Below, piece after piece: positions 8,809 through 17,302 of a DNA stretch of 64,000 nucleotides. Location of the stretch: assembly GCF_000016285.1 (NCBI RefSeq), contig NC_011988.1, positions 124,001 to 188,000 on the forward strand. The letters run 5' to 3'. This stretch comes from Allorhizobium ampelinum S4. GTDB taxonomy: Bacteria > Pseudomonadota > Alphaproteobacteria > Rhizobiales > Rhizobiaceae. The notes under the pieces are model-generated. The model was not told where the DNA came from, did not search any database, and saw nothing but the letters and a program-made list of their open reading frames with translations. Position 1 is the first letter of the stretch, and every line of letters starts with the position of its first letter. The position numbers and the translations under genes were made by a program.

Positions 8809-10881
8809 ATGTCGCAGAATTCATTGCGTCCATTGCGCTATCGTCAAATTCATCTCGATTTTCACACATCCGAGCATATTCCGGGCATTGGCAGCCAGTT
8901 TGACGCTGAAGCGTTCGTTGACACGTTGAAGCAGTCGCATGTCAATTCCATCACGCTGTTTGCCAAATGCCACCATGGCTGGTCTTATTATCCGACCAAG
9001 GTGGGTGCGCCGCATCCCAATCTGTCTCGCCCCGATCTGCTGGGGGAGATGATTGCCGCCTGCAACGCTGCTGATATTGAAACGCCGATCTATCTCTCGG
9101 TGCAGTGGGATGAGCGGACCGCCCGCCTGCATCCCGAATGGCGGGTGATGAAGGCCAACAATCATCTTGACCATGCCGATGACCATGATCGTTCGGCCCA
9201 GAAGCAGTTAAGCGCCGCCTGGCACACCTTGTGCCTCAACCACGATGATTTTCGCAGCCACTTGATGGCCGAAGCCCGAGAGGTTCTGACGCTTTATCCG
9301 ACTGCCGGGCTGTTCTTCGACATTATCCAGACGCCGGATTGTGTCTGCAATGCCTGCCTTGCGCGCATGGCACGCCTCAATCTCGACCCGTTGAACAAGG
9401 TGGATCGGTTGGCCAATGACGAGGCTGTCAATGCGCAGTTCCGCGAAGAGATGAGCACCGTTCTGCGGCGCGAATTTCCGCAATCGCGGATCTTTTACAA
9501 TAGCGGCCATATCAACAAATATGGCAAGGACCGTTTCGCGCCCTACACCCATCTTGAACTGGAAAGCCTGCCCACGGGCGGCTGGGGCTATAATCACTTT
9601 CCCTCCAGCGCCCGCTATGCGGCGCGGCTTGGCCTAGATTTTGTCAGCCACACCGGCAAATTCCACACCAGTTGGGGCGAGTTTGGTGGCTTCAAACATC
9701 CTGATGCGCTGGAATACGAATGTGCCATGATGGTGGCGCTTGGCTCCAAGTGCCTGGTTGGCGATCAGCTCCATCCCAATGGCCGGATCAATGCCGATAC
9801 CTATCGCAGCATCGCCCCAGCCTTTCGCCGGGTTGCCGCTCTTGAACCCTTTCTGGACGGGGCGCAACAGGTCTCTGAGATCGCCATTCTCGCCACCGAA
9901 TATTTCCATCGGGACGGTGTGGAGCGTGTGCGCGATAGCGATGACGGAGCGGTGCAGATGCTGCTGGAATTGCACAGATGTTTCGATGTGATTGACCCGG
10001 AGATGGATTTTTCCCGCCATCGCCTGATTATCTTACCCGATACGATCCCGGTGGATGCTGCATTAAAGGCAAAATTCGATGCCTATCTCGCTTCGGGTGG
10101 CGCGGTCCTCATTTCCGGTCAATCCGGCCGCATACCGGACAGCGGCGCTTTTGCCTTTGAGACGGGCCTAACACTCACAGGCGAAAACATCGCCTTCGAG
10201 CCATCCTATGCGCAGATCACCGAAGCATTGACCGATGCGCGCCTGCCGGCAAGCCCCTTCGTGGTCTATGCCGAGGCCGAAAAACTGCAAGCGGCGGGCG
10301 CCACTGTTCTGGCAAGCATAAGGCCGCCCTATTTCAATCGTGCCTTCAACCATTTCTGCTCGCATCAGCATACGCCTGACGATCCTGAGGCCGATTCTAT
10401 TGGCGTGGCCTGCGCCATGCATGGCAAGGTAGGCACCATCGCCTATCCGGTCTTTGCACTTTACCGTGCCATGGGACAGCCTCTCTACAAATATCTGGTC
10501 GATGCGCTGATCGAACGGCTAATGCCGGGGCGGGTGCTTGAAACCACTTTGCCCTCCGCAGGACGCGCGACGCTGACGGTGCAGGCCCATGAAAATCGCA
10601 GCATCGTTCACCTTCTCTGCGGTTTTCCGCAAATCCGCGGTCAATCGGTGCGGATCAATTGGCAGCCAACAGCAAGACCCATGGAGATGATCGAGGATAT
10701 TACCTCCATCGGGCCGGTATCCTTCACGGTCCGGCTGCCTGGGACGCCATCATCGGTCTATGATGCGATTTCGGGCGAGACATTTGCTTGGAAAAAACAA
10801 GCAGATGGCGCAATCACGGTTGATCTGCCAGGCCTTTCCATTCACCGTGCGATTGTTATTGACGGAATGGCACCCGGATGA
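8809..10881 (+). CDS. Large cytoplasmic glycoside hydrolase, GHL6/GH151-like (putative alpha-L-fucosidase)
   Basis: 690 residues, no signal peptide. The start RQIHLDFHTSEHIPGIG and the barrel segments LFAKCHHGWSYYPT, GLFFDIIQT and IFYNSGHINKYG place it with the hypothetical glycosyl hydrolase 6 group, in which some members (GH151) are alpha-L-fucosidases. A middle domain with LIILPDTIPVD and YLASGGAVLISG resembles the beta-galactosidase trimerisation domain, followed by a C-terminal beta domain. Acidic residues in the barrel that could be nucleophile and acid/base include the D of FFDIIQTPDC and the E of LELESLPTGGWGY; I cannot fix them. AAGGAG precedes the ATG. Pairing with GH95 makes a role on fucosides plausible, but another glycoside is possible. 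Confidence 0.7.
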   Translation: MSQNSLRPLRYRQIHLDFHTSEHIPGIGSQFDAEAFVDTLKQSHVNSITLFAKCHHGWSYYPTKVGAPHPNLSRPDLLGEMIAACNAADIETPIYLSVQWDERTARLHPEWRVMKANNHLDHADDHDRSAQKQLSAAWHTLCLNHDDFRSHLMAEAREVLTLYPTAGLFFDIIQTPDCVCNACLARMARLNLDPLNKVDRLANDEAVNAQFREEMSTVLRREFPQSRIFYNSGHINKYGKDRFAPYTHLELESLPTGGWGYNHFPSSARYAARLGLDFVSHTGKFHTSWGEFGGFKHPDALEYECAMMVALGSKCLVGDQLHPNGRINADTYRSIAPAFRRVAALEPFLDGAQQVSEIAILATEYFHRDGVERVRDSDDGAVQMLLELHRCFDVIDPEMDFSRHRLIILPDTIPVDAALKAKFDAYLASGGAVLISGQSGRIPDSGAFAFETGLTLTGENIAFEPSYAQITEALTDARLPASPFVVYAEAEKLQAAGATVLASIRPPYFNRAFNHFCSHQHTPDDPEADSIGVACAMHGKVGTIAYPVFALYRAMGQPLYKYLVDALIERLMPGRVLETTLPSAGRATLTVQAHENRSIVHLLCGFPQIRGQSVRINWQPTARPMEMIEDITSIGPVSFTVRLPGTPSSVYDAISGETFAWKKQADGAITVDLPGLSIHRAIVIDGMAPG

Positions 10882-10940
10882 TGTGAGGCCATGGGTTGGT
10901 TGTCTTTGCTGGAGCTACCAATGGATCTGGGAGAGGACCT

Positions 10941-11972
10941 GTGGAAATAATCGGCAAGCGAAAACAGGCAACCATCCACGATGTCGCCGAGGCAGCAGGT
11001 GTCGCCATCGGCACGGTGTCCCGCTATCTCAATGGGCAAACGGTGCGCAATGGCAACCGCGCCGAAATAGAACGGGCCATCGAGGCCCTGTCTTTTCAGC
11101 GCAGTGCCGCCGCGCGGGCGATGAAAAGCGACAAGACCGATGTGATTGGCTTTTTGACGCCGGAGCTGGACGAATTTCATGCCCAGCTCCTCAATCATCT
11201 GGCCCGGTTGTTTCGCCAGAGCGGCAGAACGCTACTGACCTATTGCCATGATGGTGACATCAGGCTGCTGAGTGAATCCCTCTCCTATTTTGCGGGACAG
11301 AACGTCGATGCGCTCATTCTTGCGGGACATGGAGACATTCCCAATGACGTCGAGAGATTCGTGGAACGCGGTATTCCCGTAACCGTCTACAATAATGATA
11401 TTATGGGGTTGCGCGTTGACCGCGTGTTCGTTGAAAATGCCAAGGCATCCTACCGTGCTGTCCGCCATCTGATCGATCTTGGACATACACGCATTGCCAC
11501 CGCCTTTGGCACATTGGATACGTCATCGGGATTGCAGCGCCTGAATGGCTATCAGCAGGCCCTGGAAGAGGGCAGGATTGCTCTCAACCCTTCCTACCTG
11601 CATTCCGGCGACTGGACCGAAGAAGGCGGATATTCTGCCATTCAGAAATTCATGGCACTGGCTGAGCCGCCAACAGCGGTCTTCTCCGCCAATTATAAGA
11701 TGACCTACGGCATTCTGGAATGGGTCCGGGAACACCGAGCAAGGGTGCCGGAAGACATCGCCATTGTTAGTTTCGATGATGTGGAATTGTTTCGCCTCTA
11801 TGATGACGGCGTGACAGCCATCGCTCAACCTATTGAAAAAATAGCGCAATCGATCAGCGCTTATGTTTTGTCGCGGTTAACACAAGACAATGTTCCGGAC
11901 ATACGCACGCGCACTCTCGATTGCAATTTGATATTGCGCGGATCAAGCCACTTTCGCCGATCATCCCGATGA
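10941..11972 (+). CDS. LacI-family transcriptional regulator
   Basis: Sugar-responsive repressor, 343 residues from the GTG at 10941, which has GGAGAGGA about 6 bases upstream; a TTG at 10896 is a weaker alternative. Residues about 8-30 (ATIHDVAEAAGVAIGTVSRYLNG) are the LacI helix-turn-helix followed by a hinge ending AAARAMKS. The remainder is a periplasmic-binding-protein-like sensor with VIGFLTPEL, GHTRIATAFG, AVFSANYKMTYGIL and IVSFDDVELF. Last gene of the fucoside cassette, transcribed in the same direction, so it probably controls the promoter upstream of 2281 and its own operon. The inducer is presumably an intracellular breakdown product of the transported glycan. Confidence 0.92.
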   Translation: MEIIGKRKQATIHDVAEAAGVAIGTVSRYLNGQTVRNGNRAEIERAIEALSFQRSAAARAMKSDKTDVIGFLTPELDEFHAQLLNHLARLFRQSGRTLLTYCHDGDIRLLSESLSYFAGQNVDALILAGHGDIPNDVERFVERGIPVTVYNNDIMGLRVDRVFVENAKASYRAVRHLIDLGHTRIATAFGTLDTSSGLQRLNGYQQALEEGRIALNPSYLHSGDWTEEGGYSAIQKFMALAEPPTAVFSANYKMTYGILEWVREHRARVPEDIAIVSFDDVELFRLYDDGVTAIAQPIEKIAQSISAYVLSRLTQDNVPDIRTRTLDCNLILRGSSHFRRSSR

Positions 11973-12203
11973 TGTGCTTTTCTTAAAAAACCGGGATACA
12001 GGCGATTTGGGCTGTGCGATCAACGGGCACCTTGCCATTCGCGTTGATATGTATGGATTTGATCTCAACGCCTTCAGTGGATTTTGCGAAATCTCGTGAC
12101 AAGGCGCATCGGTTTCCAGCTTAGATTATAGCGCGTTTGGTGGCGCGTTCAGCCCAACGGTCATTCTTCGCTAAGCGCAAAAATTAGAAAATAAAACCTT
12201 TAA

Positions 12204-12224
12204 AATCTATGGAAATTATAGATA
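12204..12224. promoter_or_regulatory. Candidate LysR-type regulator box (AATCTAT-N7-ATAGATA)
   Basis: Near-perfect dyad with 7-base arms and a 7-base spacer inside AT-rich DNA (TTTAA before it, AATAA after it). It contains the T-N11-A layout of LysR-type boxes and matches the dyads at 50256-50274 and 56869-56889. It lies 606 bases before livG, so the transcript would carry a long leader or the repeats between were inserted later. Confidence 0.5.
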
Positions 12225-12612
12225 AATAATCGCACTGAACAAGTACGGAATTGAAAAGGGGGCGTCGGCAGTCAAAAGTATAGGAAAATGAAAATATATT
12301 TTGTTTTCCACGCGCTTCGTATGCTGTGTTTCTAATTAAACTCAATAGGTGTCGGTTCTAATCTTAAATAAAGACCGGTTTCTTTCTGGGTGCGAAACAG
12401 GCTTTTGATTGATGTACGGATGTATCTATTGCGGTTCTATTGAGTGGTGAAAATCGGATCAACCTAGTTGTCCGGCTTCCATCATTTCGGTTTATGCCGC
12501 TCGCAGACAGCAGAAGGAAACGTCTGTCATTTCGCCAAGTGTACATCCTGTACGGGTGCGTTCTGAAGGGACTTTATCAAACCGGCCAAATGCCGCCTCC
12601 ATAAGATCTGGA

Positions 12613-12640
12613 GACATCGGACGGCAGACATCGGACGGCA
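12613..12640. repeat. Perfect 14-bp tandem duplication
   Basis: GACATCGGACGGCA is repeated twice head to tail without mismatch. It is only two units and probably a replication-slippage product in non-coding DNA. Confidence 0.8.
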
Positions 12641-12672
12641 CGGAAACGTTTGCTGTGCGCCAGAGTTTGTCA

Positions 12673-12697
12673 GGGGAAAGTGGAACCTGGTTTTCCC
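12673..12697. repeat. Degenerate RIME-like core
   Basis: Read on the minus strand it gives GGGAAAACCAGGTTCCACTTT, close to the GAAAACCGGTTTCCACTTTTC core of the intergenic palindrome at 49019-49064. The element appears decayed: the outer arms are not recognisable. Confidence 0.45.
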
Positions 12698-12723
12698 GAA
12701 AAGACAAACGAAAACAAGAGAAC

Positions 12724-12764
12724 TTAGAGTCTGTCTGGTTCAATATGAAGCTGACAGACTCTAA
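12724..12764. repeat. 12+12 bp inverted repeat upstream of livG
   Basis: TTAGAGTCTGTC and GACAGACTCTAA flank a 17-nt loop without mismatch. There is no T-run after it, so it is more likely a small palindromic mobile repeat or an attenuating leader hairpin than a simple terminator. It lies 65 bases before the livG start. Confidence 0.7.
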
Positions 12765-12829
12765 GACCAGACAAGCACAGTAAATCGCTCTTTGGGCGCA
12801 GCGATCTGGAGATGAGGAGGGCTTACAAC

Positions 12830-13720
12830 ATGACGATTGCTATGCAGGCGGCCCGATCTGGTGCCATTTTCTTGGCTGATCTCAGCGTATCGGTGGATGA
12901 TGTGGCTGCGGTCAACAGTGCAAAGGCTTCCTCAAATGCCTTGGCCCTCTCTGGGGTCACTCTGTCTTTTGGAGGCGTTGTAGCGCTCAGCGACATTGAT
13001 CTTAAGGTGAGCAAAGGTGAAATCCGCGCAATTATCGGCCCGAACGGTGCTGGTAAGAGCTCCATCATCAACGTGATCAGCGGTCTCTATCAGCCGGATC
13101 ACGGCCGCGTTTCCATCGGCGAACTCCATTTCAGCCGCGTGCCGACCCAGAGGCTAGCGCAGCTTGGTATTGCCCGAACCTTTCAAAACCTCGCCCTGTT
13201 CAAGGGGTTGAGTGTTCTGGACAATGTCATGGCGGGCCGCGTTTACCGCAATAGATCCAGTTTTGTGGAGCAGATCATCGGCTATGGCAGGGCTGCCCGT
13301 GAGCATAAGGATGCCCGCGACAGATCGGTGGCAATTCTCGATTTTCTGCATCTCACCGACCTCAGGGATCGCCTTGCGGGTACTTTGCCTTATGGTCTTC
13401 AAAAGCGGGTGGAGCTTGCCCGTGCCCTGGTCGCAGAACCCGACATCTTGCTGCTGGACGAACCAATGGCAGGCATGACAGCCACCGAAAAGAACGAAAT
13501 GGCGCATTATGTGCGCGCCGCACGGGATGAATTTGGCACCACTGTGGTGTTGATCGAGCACGATATTGGCGTCGTTATGGGCCTTTCCGACCATGTGGCG
13601 GTGCTGGATTACGGGCGGAAAATTGCCGATGGCACACCAGCGGAAATTTCCGCTGACCAGAAAGTCATTGATGCCTATCTCGGTGTTGCACCAGAGAATG
13701 AAGACGGAGATGGCATTTGA
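12830..13720 (+). CDS. livG: Branched-chain-amino-acid-type ABC transporter ATP-binding protein (LivG-like)
   Basis: One of the two ATPases of a HAAT importer. 296 residues from the ATG at 12830, which has AGGAGG 10 bases upstream. Walker A GPNGAGKSS at 70-78, Q-loop RTFQNLALF, degenerate LivG-type signature LPYGLQKRVELARAL, Walker B ILLLDEPMAGM and H-loop VLIEHDIGVVM. An extra N-terminal stretch of about 38 residues precedes the usual LivG start (ALALSGVTLSFGG), which is unusual; a shorter start inside it is possible but has no better ribosome-binding site. The 3' end overlaps the permease start (TGATG). The gene symbol denotes family, not proven leucine transport. Confidence 0.88.
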   Translation: MTIAMQAARSGAIFLADLSVSVDDVAAVNSAKASSNALALSGVTLSFGGVVALSDIDLKVSKGEIRAIIGPNGAGKSSIINVISGLYQPDHGRVSIGELHFSRVPTQRLAQLGIARTFQNLALFKGLSVLDNVMAGRVYRNRSSFVEQIIGYGRAAREHKDARDRSVAILDFLHLTDLRDRLAGTLPYGLQKRVELARALVAEPDILLLDEPMAGMTATEKNEMAHYVRAARDEFGTTVVLIEHDIGVVMGLSDHVAVLDYGRKIADGTPAEISADQKVIDAYLGVAPENEDGDGI

Positions 13721-14616
13721 TGGCCGATTTTGACGGGTTGTTTTTTACCGAAGTGCTTGTCGGCGGATTGCTGTCCGGCGTGATGTATTCGCTCGTGGCA
13801 ATCGGTTTCGTGCTGATTTACAAGACATCGGGTGTTTTGAACTTTGCGCAGGGTGCCATGCTGCTGTTTGCAGCGCTGACCTTCGTCAGCCTCACAGAGC
13901 GCGGGTTTGGTTTTCCGCTCGCCTTCCTGGTTACCTTCGCCATCATGATCCTGCTCGGCATTGGCATTGAGCGGACGGTCCTTCGTCCGCTCACCAACAA
14001 GCCGCCGATTACCATGTTCATGGCCACGCTTGGCCTGTCCTACATGATTGAAGGGGCAGCCCAACTGCTCTGGGGCACGCAGGTACATGGGCTTGATCTG
14101 GGCATTGAGGATGTTCCTTTCGATATCGCGGGTGTGTTTATCAGCAAGTTCGATATTTTCGCAGCGGTCGTCGCCTTTGGGCTTGTTGTCGCCCTGTCCG
14201 TGTTCTTTCGCTATACCCGCATTGGGCTTGGTTTTCGTGCGGTGGCCGATGATCCGTTTGCGGCTCTCGCCGTGGGCCTGAAACTTCCCTGGATCTGGGC
14301 AAGTGTGTGGGCCGCCGCCGGGCTTGTGGCGCTGGTTGCCGGGCTCTTGTGGGGCGCGCGCTCCGGCGTGCAGTTTTCCTTGTCCTTGATCGTGCTGAAA
14401 GCACTGCCTGTGCTGGTGCTGGGCGGTTTTGATTCCATCCTGGGGGCGATTATCGGCGGGCTGCTGATTGGCGCTTCGGAGAAATTGGCCGAAGTCTATA
14501 TCGGGGCCTATTTTGGCGGGGGGATTGAAGGGTGGTTCGCCTATGTGATTGCCCTGCTGTTTTTACTTGTGCGCCCCTCCGGTCTTTTCGGCCAAAAGCT
14601 CGTGGAAAGGGTTTGA
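13720..14616 (+). CDS. livH: Branched-chain-amino-acid-type ABC transporter permease (LivH-like)
   Basis: Inner-membrane permease of the HAAT importer, 298 residues, about eight hydrophobic segments. LivH landmarks include GLLSGVMYSLVAIGFVLIYKTSGVLNFAQGA near the N terminus and GFRAVADDPFAALAVG in the cytoplasmic coupling region. The ATG at 13720 shares its A with the livG stop codon. Followed after 3 bases by livM. Confidence 0.92.
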   Translation: MADFDGLFFTEVLVGGLLSGVMYSLVAIGFVLIYKTSGVLNFAQGAMLLFAALTFVSLTERGFGFPLAFLVTFAIMILLGIGIERTVLRPLTNKPPITMFMATLGLSYMIEGAAQLLWGTQVHGLDLGIEDVPFDIAGVFISKFDIFAAVVAFGLVVALSVFFRYTRIGLGFRAVADDPFAALAVGLKLPWIWASVWAAAGLVALVAGLLWGARSGVQFSLSLIVLKALPVLVLGGFDSILGAIIGGLLIGASEKLAEVYIGAYFGGGIEGWFAYVIALLFLLVRPSGLFGQKLVERV

Positions 14617-14619
14617 TCC

Positions 14620-15675
14620 ATGTCTGCTGTTTCGCCCAACGTGACGCCTGCGAGGATCACGCCAGCAAAAGCGATGCCGATCTCCGTCGCCACCCTGCTG
14701 GTGCTTTTGTTGGCCTATGGCATTCTTCCAGTGATCGGCACGAGCTACCTGTTCGATGGTATCCTGCTGCCCTTTCTGGCCCTTAGCCTCGCAGGGGTCG
14801 GGCTCAATCTTCTGACCGGTTATGCAGGCCAGGTGTCGCTTGGCAGCGCGGCCTTCATGGCGGTTGGCGCGTTTGCCTGCTTCAATTTTGACCTGCGGGC
14901 CGGTTCCCTGCCGCTTATCGTCAGCATCCTGCTCGCGGGTCTATCCGCTGCGGCCATTGGCATTGTCTTCGGCTTGCCAAGCCTTAGGCTGCGCGGCTTC
15001 TATCTCGCGGTTTCCACCCTCGCTGCACAGTTCTTCGTCCAGTGGGCGTTGACGAAATTCAGCTGGTTTTCCAACGATAGCGCTTCGGGTGTGATCGATG
15101 CGCCGCCGCTAACGCTTGCCGGTTTTACCTTCGAAGGGCCGGTCGGGCGCTACTATTTTGCGCTGATCATCGTCACACTCGTCACCTTTCTCGCCCATCG
15201 GCTGGTGATTTCTCAAACGGGTCGCAATTTCATCGCGGTGCGAGATAACGAAACGGCGGCGCGCATTATCGGCGTTCCGGTGTTACGCACCAAGCTTCTG
15301 GCCTTTGCCGTGTCGTCTTTTATCATTGGTATCGCCGGTGTGCTCTGGGCCTTTGCCTATCTGCGCACCGTCGAACCGGCGGGTTTCAACCTGGATCGTT
15401 CGTTCCAGGTGTTGTTCATCATTATCATTGGCGGTCTGGCCTCGCTGCGCGGCGCCTTTTTCGGGGCGGCCCTGATCGTGGTGTTTCCGGTGGTGCTGTC
15501 GCGGGTTGGGGCCTTCGTCTTTGGTGACCTGTTCGATAGCGGCGTGCTCGATATGACGCAGCGTATCGTGCTCGGCGCACTCATCATTCTTTTCCTGATC
15601 CTTGAGCCTGATGGGCTTGCCGCCCTTATCGACAGGATCCGAAAACGCTTCGGCGTGCCGGTTTGGCCAGCCTGA
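14620..15675 (+). CDS. livM: Branched-chain-amino-acid-type ABC transporter permease (LivM-like)
   Basis: Second permease of the HAAT importer, 351 residues, with the LivM marks LLTGYAGQVSLGSAAFMAVGAF and FIAVRDNETAARIIGVPVLRTKLLAF, and a long N-terminal extension before the first membrane span. It begins 3 bases after livH and presumably forms the heterodimeric pore with it. The binding-protein gene follows after about 100 bases. Confidence 0.93.
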   Translation: MSAVSPNVTPARITPAKAMPISVATLLVLLLAYGILPVIGTSYLFDGILLPFLALSLAGVGLNLLTGYAGQVSLGSAAFMAVGAFACFNFDLRAGSLPLIVSILLAGLSAAAIGIVFGLPSLRLRGFYLAVSTLAAQFFVQWALTKFSWFSNDSASGVIDAPPLTLAGFTFEGPVGRYYFALIIVTLVTFLAHRLVISQTGRNFIAVRDNETAARIIGVPVLRTKLLAFAVSSFIIGIAGVLWAFAYLRTVEPAGFNLDRSFQVLFIIIIGGLASLRGAFFGAALIVVFPVVLSRVGAFVFGDLFDSGVLDMTQRIVLGALIILFLILEPDGLAALIDRIRKRFGVPVWPA

Positions 15676-15776
15676 TCCGGCTCTCTCTCCGCACGCCGTT
15701 TATCCGCAATCCATCCATCATCCATGAACACGTCCGATGCGCATCGCACCGGGCAATACCAGGAGTGTATCCAAGC

Positions 15777-17111
15777 ATGAGCATTCTTTCGAAATTCAAG
15801 GCCACAGCATTGGTGATCGGCATCTCGTTGAGTGTCGCGCTTCCCGCAGCGCATGCCGATGAGCAGTATTTTCCCTTGCAGAGCTACCGCGTCGGTCCCT
15901 ATGCCGCAGGTGGAACCGGTTTCTTTGGCGGGTTTATCGATTATCTCAACCTGATCAACACCCGTGATGGCGGCGTCAATGGCGTCAAGCTCACCTGGTC
16001 GGAGGCCGAAACCCAATACGAGGTCGAGCGTGGCGTCGAAGCCTATGAGCGCCTGAAAAGCAATCCGAACGTCGCCGCCTGGAACCCGTTATCCGTGGGC
16101 ATCGCCTATGCGATGATCGACCGCATTACCGCCGACAAGACACCGTTGATCACCATCAACCACGGTCGTACGGATTCCACCGATGGCCGCGTATTTCCCT
16201 ATGTTTTCCCCTTGTTGCTCAATCCCTACAGCGAAACCTCCGGTATCGTGAACTATATTGGCTCCAAGCTCGGCGGGATCGAAAACCTGAAGGGCAAGAA
16301 GATCGTGGTTCTCTATCACGGCTCGCCTTATGGCAAGGAAACCATTCCGATCTATGAATTGCTGGCCAAGAAATATGGTTTTGATGTCCAGCAGATCGAG
16401 GTGCCGCATCCCGGTAACGAACAACAGGCCCAATGGCTCACCATTCGTCGCGCCAAACCCGATTATGTCGTGTTGCGCGGCTGGGGCGTGATGAACCCGG
16501 TGGCCCTGAAAACAGCTGCCAAAACCGGCTTTCCGGTGGACCATATCATTGGCAATGTCTGGTCCAATTCTGAAGAAGATGTGATCCCGGCAGGCGATGC
16601 CGCCAAAGGCTATACCGCCATCACCACCCAGGCGTCCGGTGCCGAGTATCCAGTCGTCAAGGAAATCGTCAAGACGCTTTATGATAGTGGCAAGGGCAAC
16701 CTGGAAGACAAAAAACGCATCGGCTCCGTCTATCACAACCTGGGTATCGTCAATGGTATCCTGAATGTCGAGGCGATCCGCATCGCGCAGGCAAAATTCG
16801 GCAAGCGCACGCTGACCGGCGACGAAGTACGCTGGGGCTTCGAGCATTTGCAACTGGACCAGAAGCGCGTTGAGGAACTTGGCGCCAAAGACCTGTTTCA
16901 CTCCATCAATGTCACCTGGGACAATCACGAGGGCAATGGTTATGTGACCTTCCAGCAATGGGACGGCAAGAAATGGAACGTCGTGTCTGATTGGATTGCA
17001 CCGGATTGGGCGTTGCTGCGGCCGATCATTGAAAAGTCCTCCGAGGCTTATGCCAAGGATAAAGGCATCAAGATCCGCACGGCTGCCGATGCGGATGGCG
17101 TTACCAATTAA
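15777..17111 (+). CDS. HAAT-type periplasmic substrate-binding protein (LivJ/UrtA superfamily)
   Basis: Binds the transported solute in the periplasm. 444 residues from the ATG at 15777, with AGGAGTG upstream; an in-frame upstream start at 15663 overlaps livM and is unlikely. Signal peptide ends at AHA-DEQYF near residue 28. The Peripla_BP_6 fold is suggested by SYRVGPYAAGGTGFFGGFIDYLN, KIVVLYHGSPYGKE and DYVVLRGWGVMNP. Its position between livM and livF is unusual but seen in diverse HAAT operons. The ligand is not evident: members of this superfamily bind amino acids, urea, amides and aromatic acids. Nearby organosulfur genes make a sulfur compound possible. Confidence 0.88.
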   Translation: MSILSKFKATALVIGISLSVALPAAHADEQYFPLQSYRVGPYAAGGTGFFGGFIDYLNLINTRDGGVNGVKLTWSEAETQYEVERGVEAYERLKSNPNVAAWNPLSVGIAYAMIDRITADKTPLITINHGRTDSTDGRVFPYVFPLLLNPYSETSGIVNYIGSKLGGIENLKGKKIVVLYHGSPYGKETIPIYELLAKKYGFDVQQIEVPHPGNEQQAQWLTIRRAKPDYVVLRGWGVMNPVALKTAAKTGFPVDHIIGNVWSNSEEDVIPAGDAAKGYTAITTQASGAEYPVVKEIVKTLYDSGKGNLEDKKRIGSVYHNLGIVNGILNVEAIRIAQAKFGKRTLTGDEVRWGFEHLQLDQKRVEELGAKDLFHSINVTWDNHEGNGYVTFQQWDGKKWNVVSDWIAPDWALLRPIIEKSSEAYAKDKGIKIRTAADADGVTN

Positions 17112-17151
17112 CACCAGTAGGGACTGAAGATGTCAGTTCCTGTTCCTTTTG

Positions 17152-17188
17152 CAAATAGTCCAAGCATCTGATGGATTTGAGATGTTTG
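17152..17188 (+). repeat. 37-bp palindromic element, copy 1 (degenerate)
   Basis: Imperfect arms CAAATAGTCCAA and TTGAGATGTTTG around a 13-nt loop GCATCTGATGGAT. The loop length and its central TGATG match the copies at 41594-41636 and 61112-61146. Located between the binding-protein gene and livF. Confidence 0.55.
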
Positions 17189-17200
17189 CCTTGGAAAAAC

Positions 17201-17224
17201 AGCCCATCGACAACGAGATGGGCT
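17201..17224 (+). terminator. Possible attenuator hairpin between binding-protein gene and livF
   Basis: AGCCCATC and GATGGGCT pair around an 8-nt loop and are followed by GATTTTG. The T-run is short, so partial read-through into livF is expected; such a hairpin could set a higher level of the binding protein over the ATPase. Confidence 0.45.
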
Positions 17225-17302
17225 GATTTTGCGGTTCAGCGCTCAATTGAAGTGACGCCGCGACGGGGCAATTTTTTGCCAGACCAACGAGGAATTGATC
17301 CC

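Larger units (their letters stand above)
11973..12829. other. 857-bp gene-poor spacer with repeats and a candidate LysR-type box
   Basis: No convincing coding sequence. Visible structures are an AATCTAT-N7-ATAGATA dyad at 12204-12224, a 14-bp perfect tandem duplication at 12613-12640, a degenerate RIME-like core at 12673-12697 and a 12+12 inverted repeat at 12724-12764. The AT-rich first half and repeat-rich second half suggest a promoter region extended by insertion or decay of small mobile repeats. The livG ribosome-binding site (AGGAGG, 12815-12820) closes it. Confidence 0.6.

Noticed and set aside
12288..12335. 15-codon open frame that could be a leader peptide before the Liv operon (one Cys codon near its end).
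   Set aside because: The AGGA sits only 2 bases before the ATG, codon use is not convincing, and no terminator/antiterminator pair was found after it.
12724..12764. Insertion-sequence terminal repeats.
   Set aside because: The two 12-bp arms are only 17 bases apart and there is no transposase gene or target duplication, so it is a hairpin, not a complete element.
12492..12783. Open frames on both strands in the spacer before livG (83 and 75 codons).
   Set aside because: They run through repeats and inverted repeats, lack ribosome-binding sites and have no recognisable protein features.
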